From: Methanosarcinales archaeon
GTDB taxonomy: Archaea > Halobacteriota > Syntropharchaeia > Alkanophagales > Methanospirareceae
Direction of reading: 5' to 3'
NCBI GenBank assembly: GCA_025464345.1
Contig: JAODGP010000046.1
Span: forward strand, 1 to 16,765
Length of the DNA stretch: 16,765 bases
Below the pieces are notes generated by a model. It made no database searches and had not been told where the DNA came from. It was given only the letters and a program-made list of their open reading frames with translations. Within the stretch, counting starts at the first letter, position 1; every line of letters begins with the position of its first letter. Shown piece after piece: positions 7,428 to 14,458 of the stretch. The position numbers and the translations under genes were made by a program.

Positions 7428-7637
7428 AGTTCGTGGTTTGGATCTGCTTGTAGATAATGTTGAAATCGCTCATCCTTCTAATCGGACATACAACCATGCG
7501 AAGCCAAACTGGTTGATTATCCTGAGAGGGGTTTGTAAACCAAACATGCCCGGTCATATCTGTCAGAAACGTTTGAAATCTGTCCTTTCCTATTACATCC
7601 AAAAAGTATTCGGAGATACTGTGAACACAGCACTATA
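7428..7637. other. Divergent intergenic region upstream of the ribosomal operon
   Basis: About 210 bases between the minus-strand FAD oxidoreductase promoter and the L3 promoter. It contains two 12-base inverted repeats of the same geometry (5-base arms, 2-base centre): GGTTTGTAAACC at 7530-7541 and CTGTGAACACAG at 7619-7630. It also has the 8-base palindrome AAACGTTT. A reading frame is open here in phase with L3, but it holds the L3 promoter and resembles no protein I know. No RNA gene is recognised. Confidence 0.5.
7619..7630. promoter_or_regulatory. Possible operator (inverted repeat) just upstream of the L3 TATA box
   Basis: CTGTG-AA-CACAG is a perfect inverted repeat ending 7 bases before the TATA box TTTAAATA, overlapping where the BRE/TFB contact would lie. 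A dimeric regulator bound here would interfere with initiation. The regulator is unknown; an inverted repeat of this size can also arise by chance. Confidence 0.3.
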
Positions 7638-7645
7638 TTTAAATA
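7638..7645 (+). promoter_or_regulatory. TATA box of the ribosomal protein operon
   Basis: TTTAAATA within CACTATATTTAAATAC is a strong archaeal TATA box. Its first base is 34 nt before the L3 ATG at 7672, giving an mRNA leader of at most a few bases. No other comparable promoter is seen before S17, so all eleven genes probably share it. Confidence 0.7.
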
Positions 7646-7671
7646 CTCCAGATGGTATAATAATACGCAAA

Positions 7672-8622
7672 ATGGCGAAGAGGCACAGTCCAAGAAGAGG
7701 CTCTTTAGCATTCTCACCACGGAAGCGAGCAAGGAGTGAGACCTGCAGGATAAGGCGGGAAGAGGTAGTGCCGGGCAGGCATATCCAGGGTTTTGCCGGT
7801 TACAAAGCTGGCATGACCCATATCATTCTGAATGATAATTCCCCTCACAGTCTCACAAAGGGGATGGAGATATCCGTTCCCGTTACTGTAATAGAGACAC
7901 CGCCGGTGAAGGTGGTGGGTTTCCGGCTTTATAAAGAGACGGTGTATGGTAAAGTCGCATTGACCGAGGTGCATCCGGGTAGTAATAATGACATAGAGTT
8001 ATCCGATCTTACCATGAGCGATGGTGTGAGCGTCAGACTGATAATATCAACAATGCCAGAGCTTGTGAGTGGTATACCGAAGAAGAGGGGCGAGTTGATG
8101 GAGCTGAAGATGAGCGGTGTGCCGGAAGCTGACCTCGAATACGCACAGAAGGTACTTGGTTCTGAGATAAGAGTTGGAGATGTATTCAGGGAGGGTGATT
8201 TCGTGGATGTCACCGCGGTGACGCGCGGTAAAGGCACACAGGGTCCGGTAAAGCGCTGGGGCGTTACTATACAGAACGCAAAGGCACGTAAATCCGGTAA
8301 AGGTCGTCATGTGGGCTGTATTGGGGGCTGGCGCCCCCGCAGGGTAAGGTGGCGAATACCACAACTCGGACAGACAGGCTATCAGCAGCGTACCGAGTAT
8401 AACAAGCGCATATTGAAGATAGGAACTGACGGGTCGGAGATAACGCCGAAGGGCGGATTCCTGCATTACGGGCTGGTGAGGAATGAGTACTTGCTGGTCA
8501 TGGGTAGCGTTCCAGGTCCAAAGAAGCGATTAATACGAATATCGCATGCCATACGCCCGTATCCGAGACTGGCTGCACCGGAAATAATATATATAAGCAG
8601 GGAATCACAACAGGGTAATTGA
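7672..8622 (+). CDS. rpl3: Large ribosomal subunit protein uL3
   Basis: 50S subunit protein that binds near the 3' end of 23S rRNA and the peptidyl-transferase region. The 316-residue product starts with the archaeal/eukaryotic-type N-terminus MAKRHSPRRGSLAFSPRKRA and carries GYKAGMTHI, KGTQGPVKRWG, GRHVGCIGGWRPRRVRW and the PQLGQTGYQQRTEYNKRI region in the right order. The frame is open for 78 codons upstream to 7438, but that stretch contains the promoter and has no ribosomal similarity, so the ATG at 7672 is the start. It is the first gene of the S10-type operon; L4 starts 4 bases after its TGA. Identification is secure. Confidence 0.96.
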   Translation: MAKRHSPRRGSLAFSPRKRARSETCRIRREEVVPGRHIQGFAGYKAGMTHIILNDNSPHSLTKGMEISVPVTVIETPPVKVVGFRLYKETVYGKVALTEVHPGSNNDIELSDLTMSDGVSVRLIISTMPELVSGIPKKRGELMELKMSGVPEADLEYAQKVLGSEIRVGDVFREGDFVDVTAVTRGKGTQGPVKRWGVTIQNAKARKSGKGRHVGCIGGWRPRRVRWRIPQLGQTGYQQRTEYNKRILKIGTDGSEITPKGGFLHYGLVRNEYLLVMGSVPGPKKRLIRISHAIRPYPRLAAPEIIYISRESQQGN

Positions 8623-8626
8623 AGCG

Positions 8627-9391
8627 ATGGCGGTAAAAGCGAAAGTGCTGGATTTATCGGGTAACATTGTACGTGAGATATCCCTGCCCGGGGTGTTCAG
8701 AGAGGAGTACCGACCCGACCTGATAAAGAGAGCTGTTCTTGCTATACAGTCGCACCGACTCCAGCCGAAGGGTACGAGTCCGCTATCCGGGAGGCAGACC
8801 TCAGCAGAGAGCTGGGGCGTGGGTAGGGGCGTATCCCGCGTGCCTCGTATAAAGAACGGCAGGCGAGCAGCTCGAGTGCCCCAGGCTGTTGGCGGCAGGC
8901 GGGCACATCCTCCTAAGGTGGAGAAAGTGCTAAAACTCAAGATAAACGATAAGGAGCGGCGAAAAGCTATAAGGTCGGCTATCGCAGCCACTGCAAATCC
9001 GGAACTCGTGAGACAGAGAGGACACAGGTTCAATGAGGATGTGGAACTGCCGATAGTGGTGGATGATGCGGCAGTCACACTGGATAAGACGGCGGATGTA
9101 GAGGAGTTCTTCCATACCATTGGCATAGGTGACGACCTTTTACGAGCACGTGTGCGTAAGGTAAGAGCAGGTAAGGGTAAGATGCGAGGCAGACGCTACA
9201 AGACGAGGAAGAGCGCATTGATCGTTATTTCAGGCGATGAGGCTCCGGATATAAGGATAACCTCGAGTGCGAGGAATCTACCGGGCGTGGATGTGACATA
9301 TGTGGGTGCACTGAATGCCGAATTACTCGCTCCGGGCACGCATCCCGGCAGGTTGACCATATGGACTGAATCATCCCTCAGGAAACTGTGA
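8627..9391 (+). CDS. rpl4: Large ribosomal subunit protein uL4 (archaeal L4e/L1 type)
   Basis: 50S protein lining the exit tunnel. The 254 residues include the early motif VLDLSGNIVREISLPGVF, the extended tunnel loop rich in Arg/Gly (WGVGRGVSRVPRIKNGRRAA near 63-82, GGRRAHPP near 88-95), RKAIRSAIAATANPELV and the basic GKGKMRGRRYKTRKSALIV segment (about 184-202), all typical of archaeal/eukaryotic L4. It ends with LAPGTHPGRLTIWTESSLRKL-type sequence as usual. It begins 4 bases after L3, and its TGA overlaps the beginning of the L23 region. Length is normal for archaea. Secure. Confidence 0.96.
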   Translation: MAVKAKVLDLSGNIVREISLPGVFREEYRPDLIKRAVLAIQSHRLQPKGTSPLSGRQTSAESWGVGRGVSRVPRIKNGRRAARVPQAVGGRRAHPPKVEKVLKLKINDKERRKAIRSAIAATANPELVRQRGHRFNEDVELPIVVDDAAVTLDKTADVEEFFHTIGIGDDLLRARVRKVRAGKGKMRGRRYKTRKSALIVISGDEAPDIRITSSARNLPGVDVTYVGALNAELLAPGTHPGRLTIWTESSLRKL

Positions 9392-9396
9392 TTGAT

Positions 9397-9648
9397 ATGA
9401 TATTGAAACATCTCGTGGCTACGGAAAAAGCAACTTTAATGATCGATGAGGAGAACAAACTCCAGTTCATAGTGGATATGAAAGCAGATAAGCGTGCGAT
9501 AAAAGAAGAGGTGGAACGGCTATTTGATACACCAGTGAGGAGCGTGAGGACGATGATCACATTTAAGGGCGAGAAGAAGGCGATAGTGGAACTGGAGGAG
9601 GAAGGTAAGGCGAAAGAGATAGGTACTTCTCTTGGTATATTAGCATAA
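9397..9648 (+). CDS. rpl23: Large ribosomal subunit protein uL23
   Basis: 50S protein at the tunnel exit, part of the binding platform for signal recognition particle. The family signature is clear in 83 residues: MILKHLVATEKATLMIDEEN, KLQFIVDMKADKRAIKEEV, a VRSVRTMITFKGEKKAIVEL strand-loop and a C-terminal SLGILA. A GTG at 9388, overlapping the L4 TGA as GTGA, would add three residues (MID). The ATG at 9397 was preferred because archaeal L23 proteins usually begin at M-x-I-K-x-x-x-x-T-E-K, and because GTGAT at 9388-9392 can pair with the 3' end of 16S rRNA at proper distance. Either start leaves the core intact. Confidence 0.93.
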   Translation: MILKHLVATEKATLMIDEENKLQFIVDMKADKRAIKEEVERLFDTPVRSVRTMITFKGEKKAIVELEEEGKAKEIGTSLGILA

Positions 9649-9659
9649 AATTAAGAGAA

Positions 9660-10382
9660 ATGGGTAAGAGAATATTAGCGCAACGCAGAGGTAAAGGCTC
9701 TCCTGTCTTCAGAGCGCCTTCTCACCGGTACAAAGGTGACCTGGAACACGTGCGGGTAGAGAAGAACGAGACAGTGACTGCAAGAGTCGTGCAGATACTG
9801 CACGATCCCGCAAGGAGTGCGCCCATCGCACGAATAAGACTGGATGGCGGTGAAGAGCGGTTCATTATTGTGCCTGAGGGTGTGGGAGAAGGCGAAGAGA
9901 TAGCTTACGGCGAATCCGCAGGTATAAAAGTGGGCAACACGTTGCCATTGCGCTGTATCCCTGAGGGTATGGCGATATGTAATATAGAGGCAAAGCCCAG
10001 TGATGGCGGCAAATTCGCACGTGCTTCGGGCAATTACGCCACTCTTGTAACGCATGAGGCAGAAACGGGCAGGAGTCTCGTGATAATGCCAAGTGGTAAG
10101 AAGAGATGGTTCTCCTGGGATTGCATGGCGACGATAGGAGTGGTAGCAGGAGGCGGTCGAACGGATAAACCGTTTGTAAAGGCTGGTAAGCGTTATCACA
10201 GTATGAAGCCGCGGGCAGCAAGGTATCCAAGAGTGAGAGGTGTGGCAATGAATCCTGTTGACCATCCGTTCGGTGGTGGTGGGCATCAGCATATTGGTAA
10301 GCCAAAGACACCGGCGCGGGGTGCACCACCGGGCAGGAAGGTGGGTAACATAGCAGCAAGAAGAACCGGACATAAACGATAA
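9660..10382 (+). CDS. rpl2: Large ribosomal subunit protein uL2
   Basis: 50S protein essential for subunit joining and peptidyl-transferase activity. The 240-residue archaeal-length product begins MGKRILAQRRGKGSPVFRAP and contains HRYKGDLEHVRVEKNETVTA, the nucleotide-contact strands and the highly conserved C-terminal stretch RGVAMNPVDHPFGGGGHQH near residues 193-211, including the histidine in DHPFGGGGHQH that is universally kept. The start lies 11 bases after the L23 TAA. A 32-base gap before S19 is the longest within the operon. Secure. Confidence 0.96.
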   Translation: MGKRILAQRRGKGSPVFRAPSHRYKGDLEHVRVEKNETVTARVVQILHDPARSAPIARIRLDGGEERFIIVPEGVGEGEEIAYGESAGIKVGNTLPLRCIPEGMAICNIEAKPSDGGKFARASGNYATLVTHEAETGRSLVIMPSGKKRWFSWDCMATIGVVAGGGRTDKPFVKAGKRYHSMKPRAARYPRVRGVAMNPVDHPFGGGGHQHIGKPKTPARGAPPGRKVGNIAARRTGHKR

Positions 10383-10414
10383 AAAGATAAATAGAAGAAG
10401 GGTAATTTATAAAC

Positions 10415-10828
10415 ATGGCGAAGAAGAGAGCAAAAAGTACACTGAGGCGGAAGGAAGAGGAATTCCGATACAGGGGCTATACATTAGCGAAGCTGAGGAA
10501 GATGAAACTGGAGGAGTTAATGGCGCTATTACCGGCGAGACCGCGCAGGAAACTGAAGAGAGGATTGAGAGAGGACGAGGAGAAGCTGCTGGAGAAGATA
10601 AGGCACAGGGACGAGGTCAGAACGCATCTCCGGGATGCCATTGTGCTGCCGAGCATGGTGGGTAAGAAGATAGGGATACACAATGGTAAGGGCTTCGAGT
10701 ACGTGGAGATAAAGCCGGAGATGATCGGGCATTATCTGGGTGAGTTCGCACTGACGAGGAAGAAGGTGGTGCATGGCGCCGCGGGTGTTGGAGCGACGAG
10801 GTCTTCCAAGTACGTACCGCTGAAGTAG
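10415..10828 (+). CDS. rps19: Small ribosomal subunit protein uS19
   Basis: 30S head protein that forms a complex with S13 and contacts the A-site tRNA. The 137-residue archaeal version has an N-terminal extension (MAKKRAKSTLRRKEEEFRYR) and a central helical insert followed by the conserved core LPSMVGKKIGIHNGKGFEYV (about 79-98), EMIGHYLGEFALTRK and the C-terminal HGAAGVGATRSSKYVPLK. A purine-rich AGAAGAAGGG precedes the ATG by about a dozen bases. It ends with TAG, used by only two of the 21 genes here, 2 bases before L22. Secure. Confidence 0.95.
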   Translation: MAKKRAKSTLRRKEEEFRYRGYTLAKLRKMKLEELMALLPARPRRKLKRGLREDEEKLLEKIRHRDEVRTHLRDAIVLPSMVGKKIGIHNGKGFEYVEIKPEMIGHYLGEFALTRKKVVHGAAGVGATRSSKYVPLK

Positions 10829-10830
10829 AG

Positions 10831-11301
10831 ATGGGCAGGGTGAGGTATTCGCTGGATACTGAATTTGTGGATGAAGATACAATTGCGAGAGCCATGGCTT
10901 ATGAGCTCCATATCTCACCGAAGCATGCATACGAGATATGCAGAGCGGTGAAGGGTATGAAGGTTGAAGAAGCGGAACGGTATCTGGAAGCTGTTATTGC
11001 GGGGCGGGTGGCTATTCCTTTCAAGCGCCATAAGAAGAAGGTGGCACATCGCAGGCTGAATAAGTGGTACGCGGGCAGATATCCGGTGAAGGCGAGTGAA
11101 GCGATATTGAAATTGTTGAGAGAGGCGCGAGCGAACGCGGAATACAAAGGACTCGATGGCGATACGATGCGGATATGGCATATAGCAACGAAGAAAGGAC
11201 GTACGATAGAGGGAATAATGCCAAGAGCTTTCGGACGTGCAACACCAAAGAATACAGATACTGTCACGATAGAAGTGATATTGAAGGAAGAGGGGAGCTG
11301 A
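10831..11301 (+). CDS. rpl22: Large ribosomal subunit protein uL22
   Basis: 50S protein lining the exit tunnel opposite L4. The 156-residue protein is the archaeal/eukaryotic form (L17e-like): MGRVRYSL at the start, AMAYELHISPKHAYEICRAV (~21-40), AIPFKRHKKKVAHRR (~61-75), KASEAILKLLREARANAEYKG, the beta-hairpin tip region near IWHIATKKGRTIEGIMPRAFG and TVTIEVILKEE at the end. The start is 2 bases after the S19 stop and the TGA is 2 bases before the S3 GTG. Secure. Confidence 0.95.
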   Translation: MGRVRYSLDTEFVDEDTIARAMAYELHISPKHAYEICRAVKGMKVEEAERYLEAVIAGRVAIPFKRHKKKVAHRRLNKWYAGRYPVKASEAILKLLREARANAEYKGLDGDTMRIWHIATKKGRTIEGIMPRAFGRATPKNTDTVTIEVILKEEGS

Positions 11302-11303
11302 AA

Positions 11304-11966
11304 GTGATAGAGAAACTGTTTGTCCGTGAGGGCATAAAGAAGGTCAGACTGAACGAATTTTTCGAGAAGGAGCTGGAACGAGCCGGTTATGGCGGTATGG
11401 AGATAAAGCGAACGCCGATGGGCACGCAGATAACGGTGAAAGTGGAGAAGCCGGGTATGATAATAGGCAAGGATGGCAGACGAATAAAGAAGCTGACGGA
11501 GGAAGTGGGCAAGAGGCACGAACTGGACAATCCACAGCTGGATGTACAGCCGGTAGAGGTGCCTGATCTGTGTGCAACGCTGATGGCAAACCGGCTGGCA
11601 AAACTGATAGAGCGAGGCTGGCACTTCAGAAGGGCGGGCAGGTCCATGCTGCAACGAATAATGGAGAAGGGAGCTCTTGGCTGTGAGATAGTGATGTCCG
11701 GCAAGTTGAAAGGTCCGAGAGCACGGATGGAGAAGATGGTGGCTGGCTACATAAAGCATTGTGGCGAGGTAGCGGAAGAGATGGTGGATCGCGGCTATGC
11801 AATTGCAAGGGTGAAATCGGGTGTCATAGGTGTGCAGGTATGGATAGTGAAACCCGGAGCGGAACGACCGGATGCCTTCCGTATAATAAAGAAAGAGGAG
11901 CCTGAAGAGGCGGAAAAGGAAGTAGAAAAAGAAGAATCTGAAGATGAGAATAATATGGGAGAATGA
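11304..11966 (+). CDS. rps3: Small ribosomal subunit protein uS3
   Basis: 30S protein at the mRNA entry channel with a KH domain. From the GTG at 11304 the product is 220 residues: M(V)IEKLFVREGIKKVRLNEFF, ELERAGYGGMEIKRTPMGTQ, the KH motif PGMIIGKDGRRIKKL (about 49-63), NRLAKLIERGWHFRRAGRSML and the GVIGVQVWIVKP strand. GTG was selected because the frame upstream (to 11175) lies inside L22 and has no S3 similarity, while archaeal S3 starts a few residues before FVKEGIKK; GGAAGAGGGGAG upstream supplies a ribosome-binding site. A highly acidic tail (EEPEEAEKEVEKEESEDEN) ends the protein, a feature seen in several archaeal S3 proteins. Its TGA overlaps the L29 ATG. Confidence 0.94.
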   Translation: MIEKLFVREGIKKVRLNEFFEKELERAGYGGMEIKRTPMGTQITVKVEKPGMIIGKDGRRIKKLTEEVGKRHELDNPQLDVQPVEVPDLCATLMANRLAKLIERGWHFRRAGRSMLQRIMEKGALGCEIVMSGKLKGPRARMEKMVAGYIKHCGEVAEEMVDRGYAIARVKSGVIGVQVWIVKPGAERPDAFRIIKKEEPEEAEKEVEKEESEDENNMGE

Positions 11967-12172
11967 GCATATTTAGAGTGGAAGATATAAGGAAGATGAG
12001 TGCTAAGGAGCGAAAGGAGGAGCTTGAGAGCTTGCTTTCGGATTTATTGCGTGAGCGTGGGATGGTAGCAATGGGTGGCGCAGCGGAGAACCCGGGCAGG
12101 ATAAGAGCGATAAGGCGAGCGATAGCGCGGCTAAAAACGGTTGAGAACGAGATAAAGAAGGGGATAAGATGA
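11963..12172 (+). CDS. rpl29: Large ribosomal subunit protein uL29
   Basis: Small helical 50S protein near the tunnel exit. The 69 residues show the family pattern: IFRVEDIRKMSAKERKEELE, the helix SLLSDLLRERGMVAMGGAAE with the archaeal GG-x-x-ENPGRIRAIRRAIARLKTV sequence, ending in a basic tail. The ATG overlaps the S3 stop by four bases (ATGA), and its own TGA overlaps the aIF1 ATG in the same manner, indicating tight translational coupling. Secure from motif and position. Confidence 0.93.
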   Translation: MSIFRVEDIRKMSAKERKEELESLLSDLLRERGMVAMGGAAENPGRIRAIRRAIARLKTVENEIKKGIR

Positions 12173-12495
12173 AAGAGGGAAAAATGAGCGTGAGTACACA
12201 GATCTGTGATAAATGCGGCTTACCGATAGATTTATGCATATGCAGGGAGATAGCGAAGGAGCAGCAACTGGTGAAAGTGACGACGGTGAAGCGGCGGTTT
12301 GGCAAAATAACGACGGTGATAAAAGGAATAGACGAGAAGGAGGTGGATCTGAGGAGTCTGTCAAAAGAGTTGAAGTCGCGATGTGCATGTGGTGGTACGG
12401 TAAAAGAGGGCTGTGTGGAGTTGCAGGGTGATCATACGGCGGAGGTGAAGAAGGTATTGCGCGAGATGGGCTATCGTCTGGAGGATGAGAATTGA
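12169..12495 (+). CDS. Translation initiation factor aIF1 (SUI1 family)
   Basis: Archaeal homologue of eIF1, which helps discriminate the start codon on the 30S subunit. The 108-residue product has the N-terminal cysteine cluster C13-x2-C16-GLP-x3-C23-x-C25 of archaeal SUI1 proteins, then EIAKEQQLVKV, a strand-rich RRFGKITTVIKGID region, DLRSLSKELKSRCACGGTVK and VELQGDHTAEVKKVLREMGY. Start ATG 12169 overlaps the L29 stop (ATGA); a second ATG at 12184, preceded by GAGGGA, would shorten it by five residues (MSVSTQICDKCG) and cannot be excluded. The gene lies between L29 and Rpp29 as in other euryarchaea. Identity is secure. Confidence 0.93.
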   Translation: MKEGKMSVSTQICDKCGLPIDLCICREIAKEQQLVKVTTVKRRFGKITTVIKGIDEKEVDLRSLSKELKSRCACGGTVKEGCVELQGDHTAEVKKVLREMGYRLEDEN

Positions 12496-12763
12496 AGAAT
12501 TACTCCAGGGGGAACTGATGGGACTGATGATGGAAGTAGAAGATAGCAGTAATAAGGACATGATAGGGCTGCGTGGCAGAGTTGTGGATGAGACGAGGAA
12601 CACGTTCGTAATAGAGACTGAGCAGAGCGAAGAGAAGCGGATACCCAAAGCCGGGAATGTCTTTATCTTCTCGCTTGAAGGTGGTGTACGCGCGAGGGTG
12701 CGCGGCGATATGCTCATTGCGAGACCGGAAGACAGGATAAAGAGGGGTGCAGCACACAGATGA
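12485..12763 (+). CDS. rnp1: Ribonuclease P protein component 1 (Rpp29/Pop4)
   Basis: Protein subunit of archaeal RNase P, which removes 5' leaders from tRNA precursors; Rpp29 acts with Rpp21 on the specificity domain of the RNA. The 92 residues show the usual layout: helical N-terminus (RIEELLQGELMGLMMEVEDS), the Sm-like barrel core GLRGRVVDETRNTFVIET (about 28-45), KRIPKAGNVFIFSL and RVRGDMLIARPEDRIKR. It overlaps the aIF1 gene by 11 bases; GGAGG lies almost touching the ATG. Its TGA overlaps the S17 ATG. Family, size and place in the operon agree. Confidence 0.93.
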   Translation: MRIEELLQGELMGLMMEVEDSSNKDMIGLRGRVVDETRNTFVIETEQSEEKRIPKAGNVFIFSLEGGVRARVRGDMLIARPEDRIKRGAAHR

Positions 12764-13098
12764 AGCGGGATATAGGAATAGATGTTAAGGTGCCGGAGCG
12801 AGAATGTGACGATGTTAACTGCCCGTTTCACGGTAAACTGCCGGTCAGGGGTCAGATAATAGAGGGCGTGGTCGTCAGTGATCGTGCGGCTAAGACGGTT
12901 GTGGTACAGCGCACGTATCTGAAGAAGATATGGAAGTACGAGCGATACGAGCCAAGGCGGTCGAAGATTCACGCGCATAATCCTCCTTGCATATCCGCGA
13001 GGGTCGGAGATACAGTGAAGATAATGGAATGTCGTCCGCTGAGCAAGACGAAGAGTTTTGTGGTGGTGGAGAAGCGTCCGCCGGAAGGGGCTAACTGA
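12760..13098 (+). CDS. rps17: Small ribosomal subunit protein uS17
   Basis: 30S protein binding the 5' domain of 16S rRNA. The 112-residue archaeal form (S11e-like) shows DIGIDVKVPERECDDVNCPF with the paired cysteines, HGKLPVRGQIIEGVVVSDRA, KTVVVQRTYLKKIWKYERYE, SKIHAHNPPCISARVGDTVK and the C-terminal SKTKSFVVVEK. The ATG overlaps the Rpp29 stop (ATGA). This is the last gene of the operon here; L14, which nearly always follows in archaea, is absent and a T-rich region comes instead. Identity is secure. Confidence 0.96.
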   Translation: MKRDIGIDVKVPERECDDVNCPFHGKLPVRGQIIEGVVVSDRAAKTVVVQRTYLKKIWKYERYEPRRSKIHAHNPPCISARVGDTVKIMECRPLSKTKSFVVVEKRPPEGAN

Positions 13099-13112
13099 TA
13101 AACGAAACTTCA

Positions 13113-13140
13113 CCTTTTGTCATTTTTACTTTTATTCTTT
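13113..13140 (+). terminator. T-rich terminator after the ribosomal operon
   Basis: Between S17 and the next gene lies CCTTTTGTCATTTTTACTT and further T-rich bases, typical of intrinsic U-tract termination in archaea. It is followed at once by a 7-bp hairpin (TTTATGC at 13138-13144 with GCATAAA at 13153-13159). Together they indicate that the ribosomal transcript really ends after S17. Confidence 0.6.
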
Positions 13141-13201
13141 ATGCTTTTACGGGCATAAATCAAAAAACATTTAGTTCTGTCAGGTCATATTGATAAGCAT
13201 T

Positions 13202-14452
13202 ATGAGAATGGAAGAGGAAGGTGGAGAGAAGATAAGAATAGCGCAGGTATCCTGCGGCACTGTATATGGACTTGTGCAGCATGAGATAGAGCGGGCAGCG
13301 GAAGAAGTGGGTGCGGAGCTGGTCATACCCGAGGTTGATCTGGACTATGTGGCATCGAAGACCGAAGAGTTCGGGTATGATCTGAACAACAATTATGGAC
13401 TGGCTGTGGCACTTGCGAGGGGCTATGCGGTAGCAGAAGGTTTAAACGATGTTGATGCGGTCTTTATTGCCGGCTGTCACAAGTGTCCGCGTGGTGCGGT
13501 TATACGTACAGAGATAAGGCGGATAATACAGGAACGGACACAATTGCCTGTGGTTATGTATCCCTTCACCGAGCGGACGAAAGCGGGAGAGCTGTTGACC
13601 CGTATGGAAGCGCTCGTGACGATAGTGCGGAGGAGGTGGATACTGGAACGAACCAGGCAGGAGGGGCTTACTGCTGGCATTGATTCAGGCTCCACGACCA
13701 CGAAAGCGGCGGTGATGCTCGACGATCAGGTGCTTGGCGCAACATGGTCACCCACACGTGATGTCGTGACTACTGCGGAGAAGGTGTATGCGAAGGCACT
13801 GGAACTCGCAGGTGTTAAGGGGAGCGATATAGAGGCACTGGGCACCACGGGATATGGCAGGCATGCGATAGGTGAGCACTTCAATGCTGACCTGGTGCAG
13901 GAGGAACTGACGGTGAACTCAAAGGCGGCGATGTATCTCGCAGGTATTGAGAAGGGAGAGGCAATGATCATTGATATCGGTGGTATGGATAACAAGATAA
14001 TAACGGCAAATGACGGTATACCCGATAATTTCACGATGGGTGGCATATGTGCCGGTGCATCGGGCAGGTTCCTGGAGATGACCGCACGCAGAATAGGAGT
14101 GGATGTGGTAGAACTGGGCAGGCTGGCGCTGGATGGTGACCCGAATAAGGTCAAGACCGATAGCTTCTGTATCGTCTTCGGTATTCAGGACCTCGTATCC
14201 GCGCTCTCAAGGGGAGCCAGGCGTGAGGATGTCGCCGCTGCTGCATGTTATTCCGTGGTGGAGCAGGTGAAGGAGCAGTTACTGCAGGAGATAGACCTCA
14301 GACAGCCGGCAATAGAAGTCGGTGGCACTTCGCTCGTGGCTGGTGTGCCGAAGGCGATGAGCGATGTGCTGGGCTTTGACGTGATTGTACCCAGGTATCC
14401 ACAGTACATAGGCGCGATAGGGGGCGCACTGCTATCTTCCTCGTTCAGGTAA
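13202..14452 (+). CDS. Methanogenesis marker protein 15 (HgdC/BadF-type ASKHA ATPase)
   Basis: ASKHA-fold ATPase related to the activators of 2-hydroxyacyl-CoA dehydratase (HgdC) and benzoyl-CoA reductase, with an extra N-terminal domain found in methanogenesis marker 15. Numbering from the ATG at 13202 (416 residues): N-terminal domain ~10-150 with CHKC at 92-95, then the ATP motifs GIDSGSTTTK (159-168) and MIIDIGGMDNK (255-265). Cys283 (GGICAGASGRFLE) and Cys323 (TDSFCIVFG) match the two cysteines that hold the bridging [4Fe-4S] cluster of HgdC dimers, so an ATP-driven low-potential electron role is likely. The exact role of marker 15 is not established; it occurs in organisms with methyl-coenzyme M reductase. 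In-frame TTG 13190 and ATG 13208 are alternative starts. It follows the ribosomal operon and converges on serA with six bases between stops. Confidence 0.85.
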   Translation: MRMEEEGGEKIRIAQVSCGTVYGLVQHEIERAAEEVGAELVIPEVDLDYVASKTEEFGYDLNNNYGLAVALARGYAVAEGLNDVDAVFIAGCHKCPRGAVIRTEIRRIIQERTQLPVVMYPFTERTKAGELLTRMEALVTIVRRRWILERTRQEGLTAGIDSGSTTTKAAVMLDDQVLGATWSPTRDVVTTAEKVYAKALELAGVKGSDIEALGTTGYGRHAIGEHFNADLVQEELTVNSKAAMYLAGIEKGEAMIIDIGGMDNKIITANDGIPDNFTMGGICAGASGRFLEMTARRIGVDVVELGRLALDGDPNKVKTDSFCIVFGIQDLVSALSRGARREDVAAAACYSVVEQVKEQLLQEIDLRQPAIEVGGTSLVAGVPKAMSDVLGFDVIVPRYPQYIGAIGGALLSSSFR

Positions 14453-14458
14453 TTCAGC

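Noticed and set aside
7438..7671. 78-codon in-frame upstream extension of L3
   Set aside because: It contains the L3 TATA box and both inverted repeats, has no ribosomal similarity, and the archaeal L3 N-terminus starts exactly at the ATG at 7672.
10405..10414. TATA-like AATTTATAAA just before S19 as an internal promoter
   Set aside because: It ends within a few bases of the S19 ATG, far too close for a transcript that includes this start codon.
11175..11303. 43-codon upstream extension of S3
   Set aside because: It lies wholly inside the L22 coding sequence in another frame; GTG at 11304 has a ribosome-binding site and matches the start of archaeal S3 proteins.
10899..11759. 286-codon minus-strand frame across L22 and S3
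   Set aside because: It spans two secure ribosomal genes in antisense and its composition is that of a shadow frame. The same holds for the frames at 9675-10373, 9865-10416 and 12361-13113.
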